9,575 nucleotides of DNA from Dehalococcoidia bacterium (GTDB lineage Bacteria; Chloroflexota; Dehalococcoidia; UBA2979): assembly GCA_004297315.1 (NCBI GenBank), contig SCTU01000034.1, positions 1 to 9,575 on the forward strand, written 5' to 3'. The notes beneath the pieces are model-generated. The model worked only from the letters and a program-made list of their open reading frames with translations. It did no database searches and was not told where the DNA came from. This document shows, in pieces, positions 1-6,401 of the stretch. The translations under genes and the position numbers were made by a program. Every line of letters begins with the position of its first letter. Positions within the stretch are counted from its first letter, which is position 1.

Positions 1-12
1 TCGCAGGCACGA

Positions 13-39
13 GAAGAGCCCGCCTCAGGCGGGCTCTTC
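13..39 (-). terminator. Terminator hairpin downstream of tRNA-Pro
   Basis: Arms 13-24 and 28-39 are perfect 12-bp inverted repeats with a 3-nt loop, rich in G-C at the core and starting with A/T-containing pairs. It lies 26 nt past the encoded CCA end of the minus-strand tRNA, the usual place for a tRNA terminator. The T-tract after the stem is poor on both strands (short CTTCTC-like run on the minus strand), so termination may be only partly intrinsic. Because the stem is symmetrical it could also stop a plus-strand transcript entering from the left. Confidence 0.8.
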
Positions 40-65
40 ATCTCGGACCGGAGTCCTTGGAAAGA

Positions 66-142
66 TGGTCGGGGAGGCGGGATTTGAACCCACGACCCCC
101 AGTCCCCCAGACTGGTGCGCTGCCAGACTGCGCCACTCCCCG
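66..142 (-). tRNA. tRNA-Pro (anticodon GGG), CCA encoded
   Basis: The minus strand folds into a full cloverleaf. The acceptor stem CGGGGAG/CTCCCCG has seven perfect pairs and begins with the C1-G72 pair typical of bacterial tRNA-Pro. The D arm is GCGC/GCGC. The anticodon stem CCAGT/ACTGG encloses the loop CTGGGGG, so the anticodon is GGG at 106-108, reading CCC and CCU proline codons. The T arm GTGGG/CCCGC holds the loop TTCAAAT, with one G-U pair. Discriminator A at 69 is followed by CCA at 66-68, so the 3' end is encoded rather than only added by nucleotidyltransferase. The variable region is short (class I). A terminator hairpin follows at 13-39. No promoter stands out upstream. Confidence 0.98.
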
Positions 143-162
143 ACTCGCGCTCGCCATATCGA

Positions 163-181
163 CTCGGGACGGAGTCCCGAG
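163..181. other. Short perfect hairpin in the gap between the Cys-rich gene and tRNA-Pro
   Basis: CTCGGGAC (163-170) and GTCCCGAG (174-181) form an 8-bp perfect stem with a 3-nt loop. It sits 21 nt upstream of the tRNA 5' end and 182 nt downstream of the small Cys-rich gene on the minus strand. No T-run follows on either strand, so it is not a standard intrinsic terminator. It could be a processing or pausing element in a precursor transcript. The rest of the 143-362 gap shows no ORF with a ribosome binding site and no recognisable RNA. Confidence 0.4.
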
Positions 182-362
182 CGGGAGGGGTTGCCCGCCG
201 TTGCCGCTCTGGGCCACGGTGACTGGTGCGCGAGCGCATCGTAGCAGCGCTCACGCGGCAGGCGCGAGGCGTCTTCGAGCACCTGGTTGCTGCGGCGGGC
301 CGCGGCGCCCGCTGTTGCGCAACGAATGGGGTAGCCGGTCAGGCCCCCGCACTCTCGCCGAG

Positions 363-503
363 TTAGGCGCGCTGCATCTGCGTGCCGCAACAGCACGTCG
401 GCGGCTGATCGCCACCGGACGGGCCGGCGCCCCGCGTCACCGTGATCTCACATCCGCAACCCGGCATCGGACAGCGGTAGCTCTCGCCCTGGTGTAGCGA
501 CAT
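363..503 (-). CDS. Small cysteine-rich, probably metal-binding protein (46 aa)
   Basis: A 46-residue protein starting with ATG at 503-501 and ending with TAA at 365-363. A perfect AGGAGG lies 6 nt before the ATG, the strongest ribosome binding site in the window, which is the main support for this gene. Six cysteines occur in two groups: C11, C16 and C18 (CPMPGCGC) and a triple C37-C38-C39 (TCCCG). The two groups are joined by a Gly/Pro-rich linker with GGDQPP at 30-35. This pattern resembles small zinc-ribbon or metallothionein-like proteins, so zinc or another soft metal is the likely ligand, but I cannot assign a named family. There is no signal peptide or membrane segment, so it is expected in the cytoplasm. 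It stands alone between the membrane protein (110 bp upstream) and tRNA-Pro. It is short enough for gene callers to miss. An artefact is unlikely given the ribosome binding site and the clustered cysteines. Confidence 0.77.
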   Translation of the reverse strand: MSLHQGESYRCPMPGCGCEITVTRGAGPSGGDQPPTCCCGTQMQRA

Positions 504-509
504 GTGGAG

Positions 510-515
510 CCTCCT
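510..515 (-). promoter_or_regulatory. Strong Shine-Dalgarno site of the Cys-rich gene
   Basis: The minus strand reads AGGAGG with a 6-nt spacer to the ATG at 503. The match to the 16S anti-Shine-Dalgarno sequence is perfect and the spacing is ideal. This fixes the start of the 46-residue gene and supports it being translated. Confidence 0.75.
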
Positions 516-613
516 CGAAGGTACCGGACGATGGTATCGGCGCGTCCCGCACCCGAGGCATCAGCAAGGTGACAATCCCGAGGCAGGCTGCATCACGGCC
601 GCATCGGTTCCGT

Positions 614-2380
614 CTACGCCAGACCCGCGACTCGCGCGCCCACCACGAGAAGCGCTCCCACGATGGCGACGACCGCGTGGTCGAGCGTCGTGCGGCGGTC
701 GAGGCTGCGCGTGATGTACGCCTGGAGCAGGCCCGTCACAAGCAGGAAGCCGAGAAGCACCGCGAGGCCCGCGAGGTAGCCGTCCACCGGCAGGTAGTGA
801 AGCGCGAGCCGCCACTGTCCCACCGCGGCGCCTGCCGCCGCGGCATATCCGGCTGTCTCGGTTGAGTCGATCTCGCCCTCCCGCAGGACTTCGATCGCCA
901 ACATGACGGCGACCAAGCCCGTGGCAAGCGCCGCCGCGACCACGCCGAGGTTGAAGACGTAGGTGAGCGAGAAGAAGGCGAACCCCGTGGCGTAGGCGCC
1001 CGCCGTCGAAACGGTGCGAGCCCACGGGTAATACGAGGCGCCCGGGCGCGCCGACCCGACCTGCGCGGCGACGATCGCGAAGAACGCCAGCCCGGCGGCG
1101 AGGCCTGCCGGGAGGACCGCCATCCCGCGCACGTTGTGCTCGATCAACGGCGGCACGGCGAGCACGAAGAGCGCGGGCATGAACAGCGCGGCGGTCGTCT
1201 CGCGGCCGGCGTATGTCACGCGCCACGTCGCCCGCAGCGTGCCGTCGAGGCCCGTTGCGACGACGGCGGCGCCCAGGATCAGGAACCCGCGGGGGCTGGG
1301 CTCCACCAGCAGGTACGCGAGCATCACGATCGAGCCGAGTGCCGAGAGCAGCAGCATGTACGGGTTGAGCGGCACGGGGATCGGCCGGAACGCGGCCCAG
1401 TCGCGCGACGCCCCTCGTTCAGGAGCCGGGGCATCAGCGGGACGTGCCGCGCTGGTCTCCAGCGCTGGGCCTGTCTCGTCCTTGAACGCCTCGAACCGGG
1501 ACGCGGTCACGAGCGGCGTCGACGCGCCCGCGGTTGCCTCCTCCTCGAGCGGCTGGGCGCTCGTCCGCAGCACGTCCGCCGCCGGAACCACGCGGGCGTC
1601 CGATGTCTCCGCGAGCGTCACGTCGGCTGGTTCGTCCGGCATCGTCGCCGCGAGGATCACCTCGGGCGGGGATGGCTCGGCGATCCACGGTGCCGTCGGT
1701 GGCTCACTCGCGACAGCGGGCAGTTCGGGCTCGGGCTGCTCAGCAGCCGCCACTTCTTCGCCTTCTGCGGGAGCGGCGCCGGCTGCGGGGGCGGTCGTCG
1801 TGGCCAACCAGGGGGAGGCCGGCGACCGCGGCGCAGGCGACTCAGGCGTCGTCGCCGGCTCGGCCAGATCCCTGGGTGGCACGTCCGTGGGGACGCCCGG
1901 CGCCGTCATCCACGGCGTCACCGGCCGCGCGGCCGTCGGGGGCTCTGGAGCGGGCTCTGGCGTGACGCTGGTCTCCGCGGTCTCCTGCGCGGCGAGGACC
2001 GCCTCGATCGGGGGAGTCGGACGGGAGCCTGCCGCTGGCGGGGCGGGCGGCAGCGAGGTGGCTGCGTCCTCGCCTGCAGGCCGTCGGACGGGCACGCGGG
2101 CGGGCGCCAGCGCTGGGGCGTCGTCCGCCCTTGCCTCAGACGGCTTCTCCTCGCCGAACATGAGGCGTGTCTGCAAGTCTTCGGGCGTCATGCGGCTGCG
2201 GCGAAAACGGTTGAAGATCGAACGCGCTCGCGAGGGCTCCTCGCTCGTCTCTTCGGCTTCGGGGCCAGACAAGACATCCTCCGCCGATGGCAACGGAGGA
2301 CGCGCCAGCCAAGGGACTCGCGCCACCGGCTCTGGCGTCGAGCCCTCCGTCGTCGAGGTGTCGCTAGGGTCGTCCGGCAC
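614..2380 (-). CDS. Large membrane protein with long disordered Pro/Ala/Glu-rich N-terminal region (588 aa)
   Basis: Function unknown. Residues 1-335 are low-complexity, rich in Pro, Ala, Glu and Thr and probably disordered, with a basic patch at about 51-63 (RARSIFNRFRRSR). The motif Pro-Trp-Leu/Met/Ile recurs at residues 23-25, 156-158, 190-192 and 231-233. Residues about 340-585 form a hydrophobic domain with roughly eight membrane segments (about 340-358, 365-380, 396-411, 422-440, 462-476, 478-496, 533-556, 567-585). The long N-terminal part has no signal peptide and is probably cytoplasmic. The C-terminal domain resembles, from memory, the Chloroflexota membrane family DUF5656, which I could not verify. 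The start is GTG at 2380, 8 nt after the amidohydrolase stop, with only a weak TAGGA-like site that overlaps that stop, so translation is probably coupled. The opposite strand stays open over the low-complexity part because of GC-rich codons. A transporter or a scaffold role are both possible. Confidence 0.87.
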   Translation of the reverse strand: MPDDPSDTSTTEGSTPEPVARVPWLARPPLPSAEDVLSGPEAEETSEEPSRARSIFNRFRRSRMTPEDLQTRLMFGEEKPSEARADDAPALAPARVPVRRPAGEDAATSLPPAPPAAGSRPTPPIEAVLAAQETAETSVTPEPAPEPPTAARPVTPWMTAPGVPTDVPPRDLAEPATTPESPAPRSPASPWLATTTAPAAGAAPAEGEEVAAAEQPEPELPAVASEPPTAPWIAEPSPPEVILAATMPDEPADVTLAETSDARVVPAADVLRTSAQPLEEEATAGASTPLVTASRFEAFKDETGPALETSAARPADAPAPERGASRDWAAFRPIPVPLNPYMLLLSALGSIVMLAYLLVEPSPRGFLILGAAVVATGLDGTLRATWRVTYAGRETTAALFMPALFVLAVPPLIEHNVRGMAVLPAGLAAGLAFFAIVAAQVGSARPGASYYPWARTVSTAGAYATGFAFFSLTYVFNLGVVAAALATGLVAVMLAIEVLREGEIDSTETAGYAAAAGAAVGQWRLALHYLPVDGYLAGLAVLLGFLLVTGLLQAYITRSLDRRTTLDHAVVAIVGALLVVGARVAGLA

Positions 2381-2388
2381 TCGGTGTC

Positions 2389-3276
2389 CTACTCGGCGGC
2401 CAGCACGGGCTGCTCGAGGCCAAAAATCTCAGCCGCGTTCGCCCAGCGGATCCGGTTCGCTTCGTCCTCGGTCAGCCCGACCTGCTCGAAGATTGCATCG
2501 AGGTTCGCGACATGCTGCGCGATCTCGTCGTTGTTGCAGTCCGAACCCCACGTGAGTTTCTCGACGCCGATTTCGTATTTCACGAGGCGACGTTCGACCG
2601 CGTGACGCTCGATCGTGTCGCCGCCGGACATGTCGAGGTAGACGTTGTGCCGCCAGCGCGTGACGGACGCGGCCTCGTCATAGTTGCCCGTCCCGCCCAT
2701 GTGTGCGCCGATCAGCTTCAGCCGAGGAAAGTTGTTCGCGATCGTGTCCATGTGAAACGGACGCATCCGCATCGCGGAGACGTCACGACCCTGCATGCGG
2801 CCCATGCGCTCCATCCGCCCCATCGTCTCCGCCGCGCGGGGGTCGCGCCTCGGGTGCGTGATCGAGTAGTCCACGCCGCCACCGATGACGCCCATGTGCA
2901 TCAGGATCGGCATGCCGAGTTCCTCGGCGGCCGCGTACACGGGGAAGTACTTGTAGTCGTCGTACGCGCGACGCACGCCGATCATCTTCAGCCCCTGGTA
3001 GCCCTGCTCGGACAGTCGCTTGATGTCGCGGAAACCAAGTTCCTCTGGGTCGACGACGGCGCTCGGCACCCAGAGGTCGGGGTGGCGCTTCGACCACTCG
3101 ATGCTCTCCTCGTAGGACAGGCCGAAGCGGCCGCCGCAAAGCAGCGAGGCCTTCACAACCCCCGACGCGCGCAGCGCATCGGCACGTTCGTCCAGCGCCT
3201 TCGCGTGGTCCTGGCTCTCCGGGTCCTCCCAGTTGCGCGGGAAGTGGCAATGGACATCCCAGATCGCTGGCTTCAC
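2389..3276 (-). CDS. Amidohydrolase-2 family metal-dependent hydrolase (295 aa)
   Basis: A TIM-barrel hydrolase or decarboxylase of the amidohydrolase-2 family, whose known members include ACMSD-like decarboxylases. Visible metal-site motifs are HxH at the N-terminus (D7, H9, H11 in WDVHCHF), a histidine in ILMHMG (H127), H175 in RPFHMD, H192 in IGAHMGG and the late aspartate D246 in TWGSDCN. K97 in GLKMIG is also in a barrel-strand position. Length is normal for the family and there is no signal peptide, so it is cytoplasmic. The substrate cannot be told. A Met-rich stretch at 152-176 is unusual. The start is GTG at 3276 with TAGGAG 5 nt upstream. A TACGAT hexamer at 3325-3330 could be a -10 box but has no clear -35 partner. 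It may be co-transcribed with the GNAT gene upstream, or start its own transcript after the hairpin at 3340-3363. The membrane-protein gene follows after 8 nt. Confidence 0.92.
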   Translation of the reverse strand: MKPAIWDVHCHFPRNWEDPESQDHAKALDERADALRASGVVKASLLCGGRFGLSYEESIEWSKRHPDLWVPSAVVDPEELGFRDIKRLSEQGYQGLKMIGVRRAYDDYKYFPVYAAAEELGMPILMHMGVIGGGVDYSITHPRRDPRAAETMGRMERMGRMQGRDVSAMRMRPFHMDTIANNFPRLKLIGAHMGGTGNYDEAASVTRWRHNVYLDMSGGDTIERHAVERRLVKYEIGVEKLTWGSDCNNDEIAQHVANLDAIFEQVGLTEDEANRIRWANAAEIFGLEQPVLAAE

Positions 3277-3281
3277 GGCGG

Positions 3282-3287
3282 CTCCTA
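3282..3287 (-). promoter_or_regulatory. Ribosome binding site deciding the GTG start of the amidohydrolase
   Basis: The minus strand reads TAGGAG with a 5-nt spacer to GTG at 3276. The HxH metal motif follows within eleven residues, so no later start is possible, and this site supports GTG as the initiator. Confidence 0.65.
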
Positions 3288-3339
3288 GCGCAAACGGTCA
3301 GTCGAGGCCATCACGGTGGCGTCTATCGTACTCCCGGCC

Positions 3340-3363
3340 CCCGGGACGTTCCGCCGTCCCGGG
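3340..3363 (-). other. Stem-loop just after the GNAT stop codon
   Basis: CCCGGGACG (3340-3348) and CGTCCCGGG (3355-3363) form a perfect 9-bp stem with a 6-nt loop, beginning 4 nt after the GNAT stop at 3368-3370. On the minus strand it is followed by GGCCGGG, not by a T-run. It may be a Rho-independent-like attenuator of weak strength or a stabilising 3' end, separating the upstream genes from the amidohydrolase and membrane-protein pair. Confidence 0.45.
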
Positions 3364-3367
3364 TTGG

Positions 3368-3856
3368 TCATGGCCGGCGTACGGTCAGGACCTGCCGCAC
3401 CTCGAAGCCGAGCGCGCGCCAGAACGCGTGGGCCGTCGCGTTGTCGCGCAGGATGCCCGCCTCCACCTCGTACGTCCCGCGCGCGCGCTCCTGCGCGAGG
3501 ATCGCGAGTACGGCCGCGCGTCCGATGCCCTCACGACGGTGCGAGGCGAAGACGCAGAACTCCGCGATGGTCGTGATCAACCGCTCGGGCGCCAGCCAGT
3601 CAGGAAGATGGCGCAGCACCGCAAACCCTGCGCGCACCTCGTCTGCCGTGATCCAGTACAGCTCGCGGCCCGAGTCCGCGAACGCCAGGTCATCCTCGAC
3701 GGCGTCGCGATACGCGCCCACGTCAGTCGGCTCGTGCGCCGGGTCGAACGGCTCCAGTTCCCGCGAGTAAGCCTCGTACGCGTCGAAGAAGGCGTCCCGT
3801 TCATCGATGGCAACCGGAGTCAGGTGGACGGCGGGTGCGCTCACGCGGGCGGCCAT
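3368..3856 (-). CDS. GNAT-family N-acetyltransferase (162 aa)
   Basis: Transfers an acetyl group from acetyl-CoA to an amine; the substrate is unknown. Motif A is clear: a beta strand (ITTIAEFCVF, residues 94-103) followed by the pyrophosphate-binding loop R107-R108-E109-G110-I111-G112-R113. Motif B is RDNATAHAFWRALGF at 137-151, with the usual Asn and the aromatic FW pair before the final G-F. Length is normal for a single-domain GNAT. The ATG at 3856 overlaps the upstream HAD gene by 16 nt. An alternative GTG at 3844 (codon 5) would give a classic 4-nt GTGA overlap with the HAD stop. Neither has a good ribosome binding site, so translational coupling to the HAD gene is likely either way, and the true start is uncertain by four residues. 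Confidence 0.92.
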   Translation of the reverse strand: MAARVSAPAVHLTPVAIDERDAFFDAYEAYSRELEPFDPAHEPTDVGAYRDAVEDDLAFADSGRELYWITADEVRAGFAVLRHLPDWLAPERLITTIAEFCVFASHRREGIGRAAVLAILAQERARGTYEVEAGILRDNATAHAFWRALGFEVRQVLTVRRP

Positions 3857-4560
3857 TCGAGCGGGATGTCGAGCAGGGTGCGGATCGCCGGCACGCCTTC
3901 GGGGGCGGGGCGTCCGCGCCGGTCGAAGTAGACGCCGTGTATTCCGGCGCGCTCGGCGCCCGCGACGTCCGCAGTGAGCGAGTCGCCCACCATCACGGTC
4001 TCGTCGGATCGCGCCGAGGTGAGGCGCAGCGCGTGCTGGTAGATCAAGGGGTGAGGCTTCCTCGCACCGACACGCGCGCTCGAGACGACGCCGGCAAGAA
4101 GTGGGCCGACATCCAGCGCCTTCATGATCTCGGGCAGCCGCCAGACATGGTTCGAAACGATGATGGCGTCGACGCCCGACCTCGCCAAACGTTCGAGGGC
4201 CGGGAGGGTCTCGTCATACAGCGCGTACCAGGACGCGTCGCCTTCGATCTCCGCGACGCGCTCGCCGGTCCGTCGGAACGCGGCCTCGTCGCCCCTCGCG
4301 CCGGCCGCGCGCAGCCGGTCGACGGCGAGCGCGATCCGCAACTCGCGGAACGTCGCCTCGCTCGCCGACTCCGCGAGGTGCACCGCGCCATCAGGGGTCA
4401 TCCAGCGCGCCCACGCGTCATCGAGTTCGCGCGCGGCGAGGTCTTTCTCGCTGACCTCGATCCCGCACTCGGCCGCCGCCTTGCGGTACGCAGCGAAGTG
4501 GGACGGCCGCATCTCGCCGAGTGTCCCGTCGAAGTCGAGGAAGACTGCCTTGATCCGCAT
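3841..4560 (-). CDS. HAD-superfamily hydrolase, subfamily IA-like (239 aa)
   Basis: A probable cytoplasmic phosphatase acting through an aspartyl-phosphate intermediate. The four HAD motifs are visible: motif I DFDGT with nucleophile D9 and acid/base D11; motif II IIVSNH with S136; motif III lysine K168 in ARKPHP; motif IV VMVGDSLTADV with D193 and D198. The helical cap lies between motifs I and II (about residues 17-115), as in subfamily I (C1 cap) enzymes of the phosphoglycolate-phosphatase type. The substrate cannot be assigned; small sugar or nucleotide phosphates are common in this group. The start is ATG at 4560, 33 nt after the ABC ATPase stop, with no strong ribosome binding site. The downstream GNAT gene overlaps its last codons. 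Confidence 0.94.
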   Translation of the reverse strand: MRIKAVFLDFDGTLGEMRPSHFAAYRKAAAECGIEVSEKDLAARELDDAWARWMTPDGAVHLAESASEATFRELRIALAVDRLRAAGARGDEAAFRRTGERVAEIEGDASWYALYDETLPALERLARSGVDAIIVSNHVWRLPEIMKALDVGPLLAGVVSSARVGARKPHPLIYQHALRLTSARSDETVMVGDSLTADVAGAERAGIHGVYFDRRGRPAPEGVPAIRTLLDIPLEWPPA

Positions 4561-4593
4561 GTCTCGGACGATACCGGGGGCGCGGCAGGACGG

Positions 4594-5280
4594 CTACGCG
4601 ACCGCCTCATGCGGGTGGAGCAGCCCGTCCCTGATTTCGAAGATACGGTCGGCCCGCGCGGCCATCTCCAGGTCATGTGTCACCATGAGGCACGCCTTGT
4701 GCCGTCCGTGGACCTCGTCACGGAGCGCCTCCACGACCTGGGCGCCGCGCTTGGTGTCCAGACTGGCGGTGGGTTCGTCCACGAGGATGAGCGAGGGGTT
4801 GCGCATGAGCGCACGGGCGATCGCCACACGCTGACGCTGGCCGCCGGAGAGCCGGTTGCCAGGCTGTCCGGCGGCCTCGGTGAGTCCGAGTTCACGAAGC
4901 AAGTTGTCAGCGCGCTCGCGGAGCGCGGCGCGGTCCGCGCCGCCGAACTCGCCGACCAGCAACAGGTTCTCGCGCGCCGTGAGGAACGGGACGAGGTTGC
5001 TGGCCTGGAAGACGAATCCCACCTGGTCGCGGCGGTAGCGGCTGCGCTCTCGCGCGGTCAGCCGTGTGACATCGCGCCCGCCCACGAGCATCTCGCCCGA
5101 GCTTGGCGTGAGCAGTCCACCGATGATGGCGAGCAGGGTGCTCTTGCCGGAGCCGGAAGGGCCCACCAGGGAGACCATCTCCCCGGCCTCGACGGCCATC
5201 GAGACGCCGCGAAGCGCATCGACCCGTTGCGCGCCCGCGCCGTAGGCCTTCGTGATGTCGCGGAGCTCCAGGAGCGCCAT
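4594..5280 (-). CDS. ABC transporter ATP-binding protein, LolD/MacB type (228 aa)
   Basis: The ATPase that powers the permease encoded immediately upstream. All canonical elements are present: Walker A GPSGSGKST (40-48), Q-loop Gln92 in VFQASNL, signature LSGGQ (144-148), Walker B LILVDEP (164-170) with catalytic E169, D-loop SLD (173-175) and switch His202 in VTHD. The short length and sequence style place it with the LolD/MacB/FtsE group, in which the ATPase drives mechanotransmission or lipoprotein and macrolide export rather than classical import. It is a peripheral protein on the inner face of the membrane. The start is ATG at 5280, 15 nt after the permease stop, with a G-rich GCGGGGGA stretch as a possible ribosome binding site. 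The transported substrate is unknown. Confidence 0.97.
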   Translation of the reverse strand: MALLELRDITKAYGAGAQRVDALRGVSMAVEAGEMVSLVGPSGSGKSTLLAIIGGLLTPSSGEMLVGGRDVTRLTARERSRYRRDQVGFVFQASNLVPFLTARENLLLVGEFGGADRAALRERADNLLRELGLTEAAGQPGNRLSGGQRQRVAIARALMRNPSLILVDEPTASLDTKRGAQVVEALRDEVHGRHKACLMVTHDLEMAARADRIFEIRDGLLHPHEAVA

Positions 5281-5295
5281 CGGTGTGTCCCCCGC

Positions 5296-6396
5296 CTACT
5301 GCTGCTGCTGCATCGCGATGATCGGGTCGATGACACCGATCTGGCGCATCGACAGCGCAGCACCGAGGACCCCCGCCACGACGACCGCCACGGTCGAGCT
5401 CAGGACTGCGCCGGCCGTGAACGCGATCGGGATCGTCTCGGCGGAAAGCAGGGTCGCCTTCGTGAGCAAGGCCAGTCCCGCGGCGGCGGATGTCCCGACG
5501 ACGCTCACGAGGAAGACCTGCAGAATTCCCTGCGTGGCGAGGTACCACCCGCTGGCACCGATCGCCTTCAGCACGCCGAGGAGAGCGACCTTCTGCAACG
5601 TGATCACATAGAAGAAGACGCCGATCACCATTGCCCCGATCAGGAGTCCCATGTAGCGCAGCGCGTCCACCGTGCCCTGCTGGGCGGAGACCCCCTCGAT
5701 GCTCCAGAAGGCGGTGTCCTTCGTCACGACTTCCCAGCCATTCCCGCGGGCGCCCTCGATGCCCTTGCCCTGCAAGAGCACCACGCTGGCGAAGGGAGTC
5801 TCCTGGTCGACGGCGCGGTATGAGATCGCCCGCCAGGATTCGCGTAGCAGGAACATCGCCGGCTGGAAGAAGAACGACCCTTCGTTGACGATGCCCACGA
5901 CTTCGAATGGCTCGGAGGCGAGCCCCACCGGTACCTGAAGCGTGTCGCCGACCCCCGTCCCCGTGAGACTGGCCCACGAGCGGTCGACGAGCAGGGCACG
6001 CCGGTCCTGAGGCGTGAGCGCGCGGCCCTCGATCACCACTGGCTCGGCGATCGAGCCGAGGTCGATGCCGAGGAGTGCCGCGGTCTCGACTTCGCCGGGC
6101 CGGTACTCGACTGCGGCGGCCACATAACCCACGGCCGCCGCGGCCTGCACGCCCGGGGCGGACGCGATCTGCTTCACCTGCGCCTCGCCCAGCTGCGAGC
6201 GGATCACAGAGAGATTCGACCGGTCCGAATAGGCGAAGAAGTCTCCGTCCATCCCGAGCAGCGCAGTCCCGGCGAGCTGGTTCAGTCCGAGCCCCAGCCC
6301 CGTCACCATCAATACGAGATAGGCGATGAGCGTCACAACGCCGGTGACGAGTCCGAATTGCAGTTTCCGGCGGGTCATTTCGCGGATTGCGAGCAC
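5296..6396 (-). CDS. ABC transporter permease, FtsX/MacB (DevC-like) family (366 aa)
   Basis: The integral membrane partner of the ATPase that follows 15 nt later. Topology is typical: one N-terminal membrane helix (about 15-37), a large extracytoplasmic MacB-PCD-like domain (about 40-245) and three C-terminal helices (about 248-267, 289-311, 327-348). The loop VALLGVLKAIGAS at 270-282 is the conserved coupling segment of FtsX-type permeases, which engages the ATPase. The conserved tail RQIGVIDPI is followed by an unusual MQQQQ end encoded by four CAG codons. No membrane-fusion protein (DevB/MacA type) is encoded in this window, so the partner is either absent or elsewhere. The start is GTG at 6396 with a strong GGGGAGG 5 nt upstream. 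A role in export or in moving lipid or peptide substrates is likely from the family only. Confidence 0.95.
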   Translation of the reverse strand: MLAIREMTRRKLQFGLVTGVVTLIAYLVLMVTGLGLGLNQLAGTALLGMDGDFFAYSDRSNLSVIRSQLGEAQVKQIASAPGVQAAAAVGYVAAAVEYRPGEVETAALLGIDLGSIAEPVVIEGRALTPQDRRALLVDRSWASLTGTGVGDTLQVPVGLASEPFEVVGIVNEGSFFFQPAMFLLRESWRAISYRAVDQETPFASVVLLQGKGIEGARGNGWEVVTKDTAFWSIEGVSAQQGTVDALRYMGLLIGAMVIGVFFYVITLQKVALLGVLKAIGASGWYLATQGILQVFLVSVVGTSAAAGLALLTKATLLSAETIPIAFTAGAVLSSTVAVVVAGVLGAALSMRQIGVIDPIIAMQQQQ

Positions 6397-6401
6397 TGGC
6401 G

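Noticed and set aside
163..181. Terminator call for the hairpin upstream of tRNA-Pro
   Set aside because: No T-run follows on either strand, and the position is far from the end of the Cys-rich gene, so only a generic hairpin is reported.
143..362. Possible further RNA gene in the gap before the tRNA
   Set aside because: No cloverleaf, no T-arm signature and no extended pairing beyond the short hairpin were seen.
25..396. Minus-strand open frame through tRNA-Pro containing VGSNPASPT
   Set aside because: That peptide is the sense-strand translation of the T arm and acceptor of the tRNA, a common artefact. The rest has no recognisable motif.
57..497. Plus-strand open frame across the tRNA, beginning with a peptide containing RDLNPRPPVPQ
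   Set aside because: This is the well-known translation of the antisense strand of a tRNA gene and recurs as a false protein in many genomes. It also runs antisense to the Cys-rich gene and has no ribosome binding site.
1134..2605. Two overlapping ~480-codon plus-strand frames opposite the membrane protein
   Set aside because: They mirror the low-complexity Pro/Ala-rich coding sequence as Gly/Ser/Ala- or Arg-rich strings, which is what antisense frames of such DNA look like. The membrane-protein strand has hydrophobic helices and operon spacing.
3835..5823. 662-codon plus-strand frame antisense to HAD, ATPase and part of the permease
   Set aside because: It lies fully opposite well-supported genes with intact motifs. 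It is rich in Arg, His, Asp and Gly as expected for an antisense shadow in GC-rich DNA, and shows no domain.
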